A stretch of 64,000 bases of DNA from Falsiroseomonas oleicola. GTDB taxonomy: Bacteria > Pseudomonadota > Alphaproteobacteria > Acetobacterales > Acetobacteraceae. The translations under genes were made by a program, and so were the position numbers. This document shows, one piece after another, positions 15,841-25,410 of the stretch. Under the pieces are notes generated by a model. The model was not told the DNA's origin. It ran no database searches and saw nothing but the letters and a program-made list of their open reading frames with translations. How positions within the stretch are numbered: the first letter of the stretch is position 1; every line of letters begins with the position of its first letter. The DNA is taken from NCBI RefSeq assembly GCF_019029495.1, contig NZ_JAERQM010000001.1, positions 434,001 through 498,000 of the forward strand, in the 5' to 3' direction.

Positions 15841-17886
15841 ATGGGTCATCGTGTGGGCGTCGATATCGGCGGCACCTTCATCGATTTCTGCCTCTGGGAT
15901 GAGGAGACGGAGGCGCTGCACAGCCTCAAGGTCCTCACCACCCCGGACACGCCGGGCGCGGAGCTGCTGCGCGGGCTGGACCTGCTGGAGGAACGCCACG
16001 GCGTGAAGCCGGCGGATATCGTCAGCTTCGTCCATGGCACCACGGTCGGCATCAACACCGTCATCCAGCGCAAGGGCGCGGCGATGGCCCTCATCACCAC
16101 CGAGCGCTTCGAGGATGTGATCGAGCTGGCGCGGCTGCGCATGCCGGAGGCCTATAGCCTGTATTCCCGCCGCGGCGCGCCGCTGGTGCCGCGCGACCGC
16201 ATCTTCGGCGTCAAGGAACGCATCCTGTCCGATGGCAGCGTCGAGGCGCCGCTGGATGTGGCGACGCTGGAGGCCGCCGTGGCGAAGGCGCGCGCCAAGG
16301 GCGTGGAGGGCATCATCGTCTCCCTCCTCAATGCCTATCGCAATCCGGCGCATGAGGAACAGGCCGTCGCGCTGATCCGTGAGATGGCGCCGGAGCTGTT
16401 CGTTTTCCGCTCCAGCGAGGTCTGGCCGGTGATCCGCGAATACGAACGCACCACCACCGCGCTCATCAACGGCTATGTGCATCCGCGCATCCGCGACTAT
16501 CTCGACCGGCTGATCGAGGGGCTGCGCGGGCGTGGCGTGACGGCGCAGCCGCTGGTGACGAAATCCAATGGCGGCATCATGGCCGCCGAGCTCGGCAAGA
16601 CCGCCTGCGTCGGCATGGTGCTGTCCGGCACCGCCTCCGGCGTCATGGGCGCCGCCTGGGTGGCGCGGGAGGCGGGGGAGAAGCAGGTCATCACGCTGGA
16701 TATCGGCGGCACCAGCGCCGATGTGGCGCTCATCATCGACGGTCAGCCGCAATTCGGCCTGGGCGAGAAGATCGGCGACCTGCCGCTGTACATCCCGAGC
16801 GTGGCCGTGTCCTCGATCGGCGATGGCGGCGGTTCCATCGCCTGGGTCGATGGCTTCGGCGTGCTGAAGGTGGGGCCGGAAAGCGCCGGCTCCACGCCCG
16901 GCCCGGCCTGCTACGGGCGTGGCGGCACGCGGCCGACCATCACCGATGCCTTCGCGGTCTGCGGCTTCCTCGGCCAGCATGACCTGGCCTATGGCGCCTT
17001 CCGCCCGGATGCGGACAAGGCCCGCCAGGCCATCGCCACGCTGGCGGGGCCGATGGGCCTCGGCGTGGAACAGACGGCGGAGGCGATTATCCGCATCGCC
17101 CTGTCCGGCATGTTCGCCGAGGTGAACAAGATGGTCGCGCGCTACGGCATCGACCCGCGCGATTTCGCGCTGCTGACCTTCGGCGGCGCCGGGCCGATGA
17201 TGGGCTGCTTCCTGGCGCGCGAACTCGGCATGGCGCGGGTGCTGATCCCGGCGCGGCCGGGCGTGGTCAGCGCGCTGGGCGGGCTGGTCGCCGATGTGAA
17301 GAACGACTTCATCCGCACCCTGTTCATCGATGTCGATGCAGCGGCCGCGCCCGCTCTGTCACGCGAAACCACGGCCCTGGAAGCGCAGGGCCTCGCCTGG
17401 CTGCGCGACGAACAGCATTTTGCCGGTGAGGCGCGGCCCGGCTGGTTCGCCGATATGCGCTATCGCGGCCAGTCCTTCGAGATCGAGGTGCGTCTCGACC
17501 CCACCTGGATGACCGCCGCCGACATGACGGCGATCGCCGAGGCCTTTCATGCGGCGCATGAAGGCATCTACGACTTCTGCGATCGTGGCGCCCCGGTGCA
17601 GATCGTCAACCTGCGGCTGGTGATGGAAGGTGCATCCCCCCGCCCGCGCCTGCGGCGGCTGGAACAGGCGGCCGGCACGATGCCGGAGCCGGCGCAGATG
17701 CTCCGGGTCTTCTTCGACGATGGCTGGCACCAGGTGCCGCTGTACCGACGTGCGACGCTGCTCGCCGGCCATGTCTTCGCCGGCCCCTGCGTCGTGGCGC
17801 AGGACGACACGACAAGCTGCATCCCGCCGGGCTTCGACGCGCAGGTCGATGCCACCGGCAATATCCTTCTGACCGCGGCGGAGTGA
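15841..17886 (+). CDS. hyuA: Hydantoinase/oxoprolinase family protein, subunit A
   Basis: 681 residues, typical for HyuA. It opens with GVDIGGTFIDFCLWDEET, the actin-like ATPase start, with SFVHGTTVGINTVIQRKG next and a second phosphate loop TLDIGGTSADVALI. Later motifs are SIGDGGGSIAWVD and LLTFGGAGPMMGC. With HyuB it forms an ATP-dependent cyclic-amide hydrolase (N-methylhydantoin, 5-oxoproline or a related ring). The exact ring is not shown by sequence. The gene is first after the LysR operator and overlaps or abuts hyuB. Confidence 0.92.
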   Translation: MGHRVGVDIGGTFIDFCLWDEETEALHSLKVLTTPDTPGAELLRGLDLLEERHGVKPADIVSFVHGTTVGINTVIQRKGAAMALITTERFEDVIELARLRMPEAYSLYSRRGAPLVPRDRIFGVKERILSDGSVEAPLDVATLEAAVAKARAKGVEGIIVSLLNAYRNPAHEEQAVALIREMAPELFVFRSSEVWPVIREYERTTTALINGYVHPRIRDYLDRLIEGLRGRGVTAQPLVTKSNGGIMAAELGKTACVGMVLSGTASGVMGAAWVAREAGEKQVITLDIGGTSADVALIIDGQPQFGLGEKIGDLPLYIPSVAVSSIGDGGGSIAWVDGFGVLKVGPESAGSTPGPACYGRGGTRPTITDAFAVCGFLGQHDLAYGAFRPDADKARQAIATLAGPMGLGVEQTAEAIIRIALSGMFAEVNKMVARYGIDPRDFALLTFGGAGPMMGCFLARELGMARVLIPARPGVVSALGGLVADVKNDFIRTLFIDVDAAAAPALSRETTALEAQGLAWLRDEQHFAGEARPGWFADMRYRGQSFEIEVRLDPTWMTAADMTAIAEAFHAAHEGIYDFCDRGAPVQIVNLRLVMEGASPRPRLRRLEQAAGTMPEPAQMLRVFFDDGWHQVPLYRRATLLAGHVFAGPCVVAQDDTTSCIPPGFDAQVDATGNILLTAAE

Positions 17887-17891
17887 CCGCA

Positions 17892-19901
17892 ATGGACATG
17901 AACCCCCATCCCGCCCCCGTCATCGACAAGGTGACGCTGGAAATCCTGGCGAACCACACCCGCGCGGCGGCCGAGAACATGGCCTATACGCTGTACCGCA
18001 CGGCGCATTCGACCTTCGTCAAGGAGACGGAGGATTTCACCGTGCAGATCCTGGACGCCGCCGGCCGCACCACCGCGGTGCCGCTGGACCTCGGCGCCAC
18101 CTGGTATCCGGGCCTCGACTACGGCGCCGCCATCGCCATGGTCGGCGAGTATGAGCCGGGCGACATCGGTTTCACCAACGACCCCTATTCCGGCTACCTC
18201 TCCACCCATGCGCCCGACCTGCATATGTGGAAGCCGATCTTCCATGAGGGCGAGCTTCTGTGCTTCGCCTCCGGCCATATCCACAATACCGACATGGGCG
18301 GCGCGGTGCCGGCCAGCCTTTCCCGCGCGCTGACCGAAATCCACCAGGAAGGCATCCGCTTCCGCCCCTCCAAGCTCTACCGCGCCGGCGTGCTGAACAC
18401 GGAACTGGTCGATGTAATGATGACCAATGTGCGCAAGCCGGAACAGAACCTGGGCGACCTGAAGGCTTTCGTCGGCGCGCTGAACACCGGCGAGCGCAAG
18501 CTGCGGGAGATGATCGCGAAGTTCGGTCCCGACACGCTGCGGACCGGCTTCGGCGCCTTGCAGGATTATGCCGAGCATCAGGCGCGCGACATCCTTCGCA
18601 GCATCCCGGATGGCGAATACTTCTTCGCCGATTTCGCCGATGAGGACGGGCCGGATGGCCACCCCGCGCGCCTCGCCGTCACGCTGCGCATCCAGGGCGA
18701 TTCCGCGGTGCTGGACTTCACCGGCAGCGACCCGCAGCTCACCTCCTCGCTCAACGTGCCGACGGGCGGCAATCCGCGCCACACGCTGATGCTGGTCGGC
18801 GTGTTCTACGTTCTCTACACGCTGAACCCCGGCCTGCTGCTGAACCATGGGCTGACGCGGCCCTTCACCTGCATCCTGCCGGAAGGCACGATGGTGAATC
18901 CCAGCTTCCCCGCCGCCGTCGGCATGCGCAGCCTGAGCTGCGCGCGGCTGCGCAGCCTGCTCTTCGGTGCCTTCGGCCTCGCCATGCCGGAACGCATGCC
19001 CGCCGCGCCCGCCGGCTCCTCCTCCATCGTCAATGTCATGACGCATGACGACAGGACCGGGGAGGCGCTGATCGCCGCGGTCAATCCGGTGGTCGGCGGT
19101 GGCGGCGGCATGCCGCATGGCGATGGCACGGATGGATCGGGCGCCGATGCCGCCTATCTCAAGAACACGCCGATCGAAATCACCGAGGCCGAGGTGCCGA
19201 TCCGCTTCCGCTGCTATGGCCTGGCGTCGGGCACCGGCGGTGCCGGCCGCTGGCGCGGTGGCATGGCGACGCAGATGGAATTCCAGGTTTTTACGCCCAA
19301 TACCCGCATCACCGCGCGCAACCGCGATCGCTGCCGGTTCCAGGCCTGGGGCATATTGGGCGGCAAGGCCGGCCGTGCATCCGAGATGATGCTGAACCCT
19401 GGCCAGCCGGACGAACGCCTGCTGAACAACATCGACACTTTCACCGCCGGGCCGGGCGACATCATCCGCATCACCTCCCCGGGCGGCGGCGGCCGCGGCG
19501 ATCCGCTGGACCGGGAAGTGGAGCGGGTGCTGCGCGACGTGGTCTGCGCCTATATCACCCCCGAAGCCGCGGAAACCGATTACGGCGTCATCATCCGCGA
19601 CGAGGTTGTGGATGCGGCCGCCACCAAGGCGCTGCGCGCCAGCCGCCGCAGCAACACACCGCATCCGCATTTCCACTTCGGCGCGGAACGCGAGGCCTTC
19701 GAGCGGGTCTGGACCGAGGCGGCCTATGACGCGATGACGACGATCCTCGCCGGCCTCCCCATCCACTGGCGCCATTTCGTCAAGCGCAAGCTGATGCAGG
19801 CGGTGACGGCGGAAGGCAGTGGCGGGGCGGAGGTGCGCGCCGCCTGGCAGGCCCTGGCCGCCACGCTGCCGCAGTTGCGCGCCCATCTGGCGGCGGTCTG
19901 A
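17892..19901 (+). CDS. hyuB: Hydantoinase B/oxoprolinase family protein
   Basis: 669 residues from the ATG at 17892, preferred because GGAG at 17879-17882 is well spaced; a GTG at 17883 would overlap hyuA. HyuB signatures include DKVTLEILANHTRAAAENM, FVKETEDFTVQI, GDIGFTNDPYSG, HIHNTDMGG and ITSPGGGGRGDPLDR. It is the catalytic partner of HyuA. A DAO-type flavoprotein and a Bug receptor follow at short spacing, consistent with uptake, ring opening and oxidation of one compound. Confidence 0.92.
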   Translation: MDMNPHPAPVIDKVTLEILANHTRAAAENMAYTLYRTAHSTFVKETEDFTVQILDAAGRTTAVPLDLGATWYPGLDYGAAIAMVGEYEPGDIGFTNDPYSGYLSTHAPDLHMWKPIFHEGELLCFASGHIHNTDMGGAVPASLSRALTEIHQEGIRFRPSKLYRAGVLNTELVDVMMTNVRKPEQNLGDLKAFVGALNTGERKLREMIAKFGPDTLRTGFGALQDYAEHQARDILRSIPDGEYFFADFADEDGPDGHPARLAVTLRIQGDSAVLDFTGSDPQLTSSLNVPTGGNPRHTLMLVGVFYVLYTLNPGLLLNHGLTRPFTCILPEGTMVNPSFPAAVGMRSLSCARLRSLLFGAFGLAMPERMPAAPAGSSSIVNVMTHDDRTGEALIAAVNPVVGGGGGMPHGDGTDGSGADAAYLKNTPIEITEAEVPIRFRCYGLASGTGGAGRWRGGMATQMEFQVFTPNTRITARNRDRCRFQAWGILGGKAGRASEMMLNPGQPDERLLNNIDTFTAGPGDIIRITSPGGGGRGDPLDREVERVLRDVVCAYITPEAAETDYGVIIRDEVVDAAATKALRASRRSNTPHPHFHFGAEREAFERVWTEAAYDAMTTILAGLPIHWRHFVKRKLMQAVTAEGSGGAEVRAAWQALAATLPQLRAHLAAV

Positions 19902-19905
19902 CACC

Positions 19906-21237
19906 ATGGCCGATCCCCAGATCCTCGCCGAGGATTTCCGCGCCACACCCTGGTGGTGGGAAGGCTACGACCCGCCCGAGGATGCGCCGGAAGCGCTGCC
20001 CACAAGCGCCGATGTGCTGATCGTCGGCGGCGGCTATGCGGGCGTGAGCTGCGCGCTGACCCTGGCGGAGGCCGGCCGCGCGCCGCTGGTCCTGGATGCG
20101 GAGCGCCTCGGCTGGGGCGCCAGCAGCCGCAGCGGCGGCCAGGTGACCGGCGGCGTCAATGTCGGCAAGATTCCCGGCGGCGGCAATGCGGTCGCCGCCG
20201 GCGCGCGGCGTGACGCCATGTTGCGCGATGCCGCGGCCGGCATGCGGCATCTGCTCGACCTGATCGAACGCCACCAGATCCAATGCGGCTGGCACCCCAC
20301 CGGCCGCCTCACCGCGCTCTGGACCCCGGCGCATCGCGCGGGGTGGGAGGCGCGGCTGGAACATCTCAACCGCCATGCCGATGCCGAGGCGCGGATGATG
20401 TCGCGGGAGGAGCTTCGCGCGGAACTCGGCAGTGACCAGTATGCCGGCGGCGTGCTGATCGGCCGCGCCGGGCACCTGCATCCGGCGCAATTGTTCGGCG
20501 GCCTGCTGGCCGCCGCGCGCCGTGCCGGCGCACGCGCCCATGGCGGCGTGCGCGTCACCGGCATCCATCGCGCAGCAGCCGGCGGCTCCGGCCGATGGCG
20601 CGTGGAGACCAGCCGCGGCGTCGTGGAGGCCGGCACGGTCGTCATCGCCACCAATGGCTATACGGGAAATCTTCTGCCCGGCCTGAAGCGTCGCCTGATT
20701 CCCGTCACCACGCATATGATCGCGACGGAGCCGCTGCCGCCCGACCTGGCCCGCGCCATCCTGCCGACCAACCGCGCGGTGTCGGAGACGCGGCGCGTGG
20801 TGAACCACTACCGCCTCTCGCCCGATGGCACGCGGCTGCTGTTCGGCGGCCGCGCGCGTTTCTTCCCGGCGGAGGAACGGGTGACGGCGGCGATCCTGCA
20901 CCGGCAGATGGTGAAGCGCTTCCCGCAGCTCGCCGCCATCCGCGTCACCCATGGCTGGGGCGGCAAGGTCGCGGTGCCCTTCGACTACCTGCCGCATATC
21001 GGCATGCAGGACGGCATCCATTATGCGCTGGGCTGCAATGGCAGCGGCGTGGTGATGATGAACTGGCTCGGCCATGGCGTCGCGCAGAAGATCCTCGCCA
21101 ATACCACGGAGAAGGTGAACGCCTTCGATGGCGGCCCGATGCCGACTCATCCGCTGTTCCACGGCACGCCGTGGTTCCTGCCGATCGTCGGCACCTATTA
21201 CCAGGCGCGCGACTGGCTCGACCACCGACGCGCCTGA
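19906..21237 (+). CDS. FAD-dependent amine/amino acid oxidoreductase (DAO family)
   Basis: 443 residues; the ATG at 19906 lies four bases after hyuB. The dinucleotide motif is ADVLIVGGGYAGVSCALTLAEAG, followed by GWGASSRSGGQVTGG, the region that carries covalent or tight FAD in gamma-glutamylputrescine oxidase-like DAO enzymes. The C-terminal GYxGNLLPGLKRRLIPV and GCNGSGVVMMNWLGHGVAQ are standard. It probably oxidises the amine or N-methyl amino acid released by the HyuAB step; this is inference from gene order. Confidence 0.85.
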   Translation: MADPQILAEDFRATPWWWEGYDPPEDAPEALPTSADVLIVGGGYAGVSCALTLAEAGRAPLVLDAERLGWGASSRSGGQVTGGVNVGKIPGGGNAVAAGARRDAMLRDAAAGMRHLLDLIERHQIQCGWHPTGRLTALWTPAHRAGWEARLEHLNRHADAEARMMSREELRAELGSDQYAGGVLIGRAGHLHPAQLFGGLLAAARRAGARAHGGVRVTGIHRAAAGGSGRWRVETSRGVVEAGTVVIATNGYTGNLLPGLKRRLIPVTTHMIATEPLPPDLARAILPTNRAVSETRRVVNHYRLSPDGTRLLFGGRARFFPAEERVTAAILHRQMVKRFPQLAAIRVTHGWGGKVAVPFDYLPHIGMQDGIHYALGCNGSGVVMMNWLGHGVAQKILANTTEKVNAFDGGPMPTHPLFHGTPWFLPIVGTYYQARDWLDHRRA

Positions 21238-21329
21238 ACGCCGGCCAACCCCCCCGGCATGGTCCAACGCGACCGGGGAGCTGCCTGTCCACGGTCACCC
21301 GACCCCATAACAAAGGAGGCTTTTCGACA

Positions 21330-22331
21330 ATGACCGAGACCAAGAGACTGCCGATGCTCGCCCGCCGCAGCCTGCTCGCCTTGCCCATGGCGGGGCTGGC
21401 GGCACCATCGGTCTGGGCGCAGTCGCGCTGGCCCACACAGCCCATCCGCATCGTCGTGCCCTATGGCCCCGGCGGCGGCACCGACCTGTCCATCCGCATC
21501 CTGGCGCCGAAGCTGAGCGCCTTTCTCGGCCAGCCCGTGGTGATCGAGAACCGCCCCGGCGCGGGCAGCACGCTGGGCACGGATTTCGTCGCCAAGGCGC
21601 CGCCGGACGGCACCTATTTCGTGCATGCGACGCTGGCCTCCACCGGCATCGCCGCCGCGCTGTATCCGCGCCTGCCCTATGACCCGGTGCGGGACCTGGC
21701 CGCCGTGGCGCCCACCGTCTTCGTGCCGCTGACGCTGGCGGTGACGCAGACCGGCTGGAATGTCGGCACGGCGGCGGAGCTGATCGCGACGCTGCGCGCC
21801 AATCCCGGCCGCTACCAGTACGGCTCCAACGCCGTCGGCTCCACCGGCCATCTGGCGAATGCGAATTTCTGCACGCAGGTCGGCGCGCAGGTGGTGCATG
21901 TGCCCTATCGCAGCGGGTCGCAGACCATCGCGGCGCTGCTGACCGGGGAAATCCAGTTCGTGCAGGACATCTATGGCCTGCTGAAGCCGTATCACGATTC
22001 CGGCCAGGCGAAGTGCCTGTTCGTGACGGCGGAGGAACGCTCCAGGCTGATGCCGGAGGTGCCGACGATGAAGGAGGCCGGCGTGCCGGACTACAAGGCC
22101 TATTCCTGGTTCGGCCTGTTCACCGCCGCCGCCACCCCGCGCGGCATCGTCGACCGGATGTCGGAGGCGGTGCAGGACGCGCTGCGCGACCCCACAATCG
22201 CCACACGCTTCGAGGAGATGGGCACGCCCGGCATGCCCGGCTGGAGCCCCGACCGCTTCGCCAATTATGTGCGGGAGGAGGTGGTGACCTGGGGCCCGCT
22301 GGTCCGCGCCTCCGGCGCCCGCCTGGAATAG
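21330..22331 (+). CDS. Tripartite tricarboxylate transporter receptor (Bug/TctC)
   Basis: 333 residues from the ATG at 21330, preceded by a near-perfect ribosome site (AAAGGAGG at 21311-21318). A signal peptide with a twin-Arg-like start (MLARRSLLALPMAGLAAPSVWA) exports it to the periplasm. The Bug core is PIRIVVPYGPGGGTDLSIR, YGSNAVGSTGHLAN and HVPYRSGSQTIAALLTGEIQ. No TctA or TctB membrane genes are nearby, which is common for these receptors. As last gene of the hyu set it likely captures the pathway substrate. Confidence 0.92.
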   Translation: MTETKRLPMLARRSLLALPMAGLAAPSVWAQSRWPTQPIRIVVPYGPGGGTDLSIRILAPKLSAFLGQPVVIENRPGAGSTLGTDFVAKAPPDGTYFVHATLASTGIAAALYPRLPYDPVRDLAAVAPTVFVPLTLAVTQTGWNVGTAAELIATLRANPGRYQYGSNAVGSTGHLANANFCTQVGAQVVHVPYRSGSQTIAALLTGEIQFVQDIYGLLKPYHDSGQAKCLFVTAEERSRLMPEVPTMKEAGVPDYKAYSWFGLFTAAATPRGIVDRMSEAVQDALRDPTIATRFEEMGTPGMPGWSPDRFANYVREEVVTWGPLVRASGARLE

Positions 22332-22351
22332 GCCGGGCGGCGCGCGGGAGG

Positions 22352-24301
22352 CTACACAGCCTCCCCCGCATATTGCCCGTCGCGCACCGCCGACAGCAGC
22401 AGGCGCGGCGCGACGGCATCGCCGATGCGGAGCGTCGGCACGCCGGCCTCGGCCAGCGCCGCCTCCAGCCCCGCACGCGGGCGGCGCGGCGTGGACCAGG
22501 TGAACAACGCCACATCGGGCACCACAACCTCCCGCCCCGTCAGGATGTGGCGGATGCGCAGCCGGCCGTCGGCGAAATCGACGGGCTCGCGATGGATCAG
22601 CACCTCGATGCGCGGCTCGGCTGCAGCAAGCCGGCGCTGCACACCTTGGCCGTAGATGGCGGGCACATCTCGGGCAATGGCATCGCGCGGCGTCAGCAGC
22701 AGCAGCCGGCCGAAGCGCGCCAGCAGCAATTCGGCGGCGGCGTAGGTGGCGGCCGTATGGTCATGGTCGAACAGCACGGCGAGGCCACCGCGCGGCGCAT
22801 CCTCCGCCAGCAATTCGGCCAGGGCGCTGCGCAGATCCTGCCCGCCGCCGGTCATGCGCCGTGGCGCGCCCATCTCCGCCCCCGTCGCCAGCACCGCCAC
22901 ATCGGGCGCCAGCGCCTGGATGTCCGCCACGCTGCTGCCCAGGCGCCGGGAGACGCCCGCCACCGCCGCGCGGCGTTCCAGATAGGCCAGGAAGCCCGCG
23001 ATATCGCCGCAGCCCGGCAGCGCCGCATGCAGCCGCGCGGCGCCCCCGGCCTCCGGCCGTGCCGAGAGCAAGGTCACGCGATGCCCGCGCTCCGCCGCCA
23101 CGGCGGCCGCCTGCAACCCGGCCACGCCGGCACCGACCACGACGACATGGCGTGACGCCTCGGCCGGGGCTGGCGGTGGCGCCGCATCGGCCGGCGTGCC
23201 GCCGCGCGGATTGACGCTGCAGCCGATGGTGCTGGCGCGGTCGATCTCGCCCCAGCAGGCGTTGCAGTAGATACAGGGGCGAATGGACTCCACCTGCCCC
23301 GCCGCCGCCTTGGCCGGCCATTGCGGATCGGCGAGCAGCGGGCGCGCCAGCATCACCATCTGCGCATCGCCCGATTCCAGCAGCGCTTCCGCCATCGCCG
23401 GGCCCATGATGCGGCCGATGGCGGCGATCGGCACGCCGCGCGCCGCCTGGCGCAGCGAGGCCCAGGATTCGCGGAACGGCATGGGCGCCTCGTGCATGTC
23501 CGGCGCATGCATCCACAGGCTCGGCCCGTGGCTGCCCTGGCTGAAACACAGCAGGTCCGGCGGCACATCCGCCACGATCGCCGCCACCAGCCGCGCTGCC
23601 TCCGCCGGGTCGATCGAACCCGGCACGCCATCATCCGCCGGCATCTTCACGCCGAGGATGAAGCCGGCGCCGCAGCGCGCGCGGATCGCGGCGAGGATGG
23701 CGCGGGTGAAGGCGCTGCGCCCCACGGCATCGCCGCCCCAGCGATCCTCCCGCAGATTGGTCACCGGGGAGAGGAATTGCAGCGGCAGGAAGCCATGTGC
23801 CGCCGAGATTTCCACGCCCGAGAAGCCGGCCCGCTGCAACCGCGCGGCGCTGTCGGCATATTCCTCGACCAGCCCCTCCACCTCGCCCGAGGTCAGCGCG
23901 CGCGGCACGGTCCAGGACGCGGCATCCACCACGGCGGAAGGCCCGATGGCGCTCAGGGAACGCGCATCGCGATGCGCATTCCCCGCATGCCACAACTGCC
24001 CGAGCAAGGCGGCACCCTGCCCTTCCACCGCCGCCGCCAGGCGTTGCAAGCCACCGAACTGCGCCTCGTCCCACACCGCGACCCGCGCCGGCACGGCGGC
24101 GGAACGGCAGGCGGCCAGCGCTTCCGTCACCACCAGCCCGGCGCCACCGGCGGCGCGGGCCGACAGATGCGCCACCAGCGCCTCCGTCACCGCGCCGTCG
24201 CGCGGCATGCGCGTGGTCATGGCGCCGTAGCCGATGCGGTTGCGCAGCCGTCGCCCCGCGAGTTCGAAGCCGCCCAGCAGGCGCGGGAAAGCCACGGTCA
24301 C
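22352..24301 (-). CDS. OYE-family flavin/Fe-S reductase (dienoyl-CoA reductase/TMADH-like)
   Basis: 649 residues, GTG start directly against the stop of the upstream Bug gene. Residues 1-350 form an FMN TIM barrel (NRIGYGAMTTRMPRDG, GQLWHAGNAH, EISAAHGFLPLQFLSP). An iron-sulphur motif CIYCNACWG...GC follows with CX2CX2CX11C spacing, close to trimethylamine dehydrogenase. The second half has an FAD/NAD-type dinucleotide fold (HVVVVGAGVAGLQAAAVAAERG). Members reduce enoyl groups or demethylate amines; the substrate is not evident. Expressed with the receptor and probably the amidase upstream. Confidence 0.88.
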   Translation of the reverse strand: MTVAFPRLLGGFELAGRRLRNRIGYGAMTTRMPRDGAVTEALVAHLSARAAGGAGLVVTEALAACRSAAVPARVAVWDEAQFGGLQRLAAAVEGQGAALLGQLWHAGNAHRDARSLSAIGPSAVVDAASWTVPRALTSGEVEGLVEEYADSAARLQRAGFSGVEISAAHGFLPLQFLSPVTNLREDRWGGDAVGRSAFTRAILAAIRARCGAGFILGVKMPADDGVPGSIDPAEAARLVAAIVADVPPDLLCFSQGSHGPSLWMHAPDMHEAPMPFRESWASLRQAARGVPIAAIGRIMGPAMAEALLESGDAQMVMLARPLLADPQWPAKAAAGQVESIRPCIYCNACWGEIDRASTIGCSVNPRGGTPADAAPPPAPAEASRHVVVVGAGVAGLQAAAVAAERGHRVTLLSARPEAGGAARLHAALPGCGDIAGFLAYLERRAAVAGVSRRLGSSVADIQALAPDVAVLATGAEMGAPRRMTGGGQDLRSALAELLAEDAPRGGLAVLFDHDHTAATYAAAELLLARFGRLLLLTPRDAIARDVPAIYGQGVQRRLAAAEPRIEVLIHREPVDFADGRLRIRHILTGREVVVPDVALFTWSTPRRPRAGLEAALAEAGVPTLRIGDAVAPRLLLSAVRDGQYAGEAV

Positions 24302-25279
24302 TCAGCCGGCCGCCGCGCCCGAAGCCTCGACGGCGCGGCGCCACTTGGCCAGTTCCAGGCGATGGATCGTCGCCGCCTGTTCGGCCGTGGTGCCGGTGAC
24401 CGTGGCGCCGAGTTCCGTCAGCCGGGCGCGGATGGCGGGCTTGGCCAGGGTGGTGCGGATTTCCGCCGACAGCTTCTCGATGATCGGCGCCGGCGTCCCC
24501 GTGGGGGCGAACAGCATGACCCAGGCGCCCGCATCGAAGTCCGGCACCGTCTCCGCCACCGCCGGCACATCCGGCATCAGGGCGGAGCGTTCGGCGCCCG
24601 TCACCGCGATGGCGCGCAGCTTGCCCTCCGCCAGGAAGCTCGGCACGGTCAGGATGCCCTCGATGCACATCTGCACGTCATTGGACATGATGGCCTGCAG
24701 GGTGACCAGCCCGCCGCGATAGGGCACATGCGTGGCGTTCAGCCCGGTGGCGGCGCGCAGCATCTCCATCGCCAGATGGTTGGTGGCCCCGACGCCGGAG
24801 GAGGCGTAGTTCAGCCGCCCCGGATTGGCCTTCGAATAGGCCACCAGTTCCGCCAGGTTGCGCACCGGCAGGCTGGGCGAGACCACCAGCACCTGCGGGA
24901 AGGTGACCATATGCGTGATGGCGGCGAAATCCCGCTGCACGTCATAGGTCAGGTTGCGCAGCAGCGCCGGGCCGATCGCCATATTGCCGGGCGAGCCGAC
25001 CAGGAAGGTGTCGCCATCCGGCCGCGCCCGCGCCGCGACTTCCGTGCCGATGCTGCCGCCGGCGCCGGTGCGGCTTTCGACGATGAAGGACTGGCCGAGC
25101 CGTTCCGTCAGATCCTGCGCCACCAGCCGCGCCACGACATCCACGGCAGAGCCGGGCGTGAAGGGAAAGATCCAGCGCACCGGGCCGCGCGGCCAGGCGG
25201 GCTGTGCGAAAGCGGGCGTGGCGAGCAGGGCGGCCGTGCCGGCGATCAGGCCGCGACGGCGCAGGGCGATTCCGTTCAT
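24302..25279 (-). CDS. Tripartite tricarboxylate transporter receptor (Bug/TctC)
   Basis: 325 residues with a signal peptide (RRRGLIAGTAALLATPAFA). Bug features are VRWIFPFTPGSAVDVVARL, SFIVESRTGAGGSIGTE, YASSGVGATNHLAMEML and HVPYRGGLVTLQAI. SAVDV replaces the more common GGxTD, so ligand contacts may differ. It is translated immediately before the OYE-type reductase, which suggests that the ligand is the reductase pathway substrate. No TctAB partners are present. Confidence 0.92.
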   Translation of the reverse strand: MNGIALRRRGLIAGTAALLATPAFAQPAWPRGPVRWIFPFTPGSAVDVVARLVAQDLTERLGQSFIVESRTGAGGSIGTEVAARARPDGDTFLVGSPGNMAIGPALLRNLTYDVQRDFAAITHMVTFPQVLVVSPSLPVRNLAELVAYSKANPGRLNYASSGVGATNHLAMEMLRAATGLNATHVPYRGGLVTLQAIMSNDVQMCIEGILTVPSFLAEGKLRAIAVTGAERSALMPDVPAVAETVPDFDAGAWVMLFAPTGTPAPIIEKLSAEIRTTLAKPAIRARLTELGATVTGTTAEQAATIHRLELAKWRRAVEASGAAAG

Positions 25280-25410
25280 GACGTCATTCCTCCGGATCGT
25301 GTCGCTTCATGCGGCGACGGATTTCCGGACACCAATAAGGACCGCTTCACCGCAGGGGACAAGGCCATTGCCCATAGCCGTTACGGCAAGACGGCTTTGC
25401 GCAACGGGCA

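Noticed and set aside
17568-19946. 792-codon open frame on the minus strand opposite hyuA and hyuB
   Set aside because: It is a product of high GC and codon bias in the strong plus-strand genes; the translation is Ala/Arg/His-rich with no domain.
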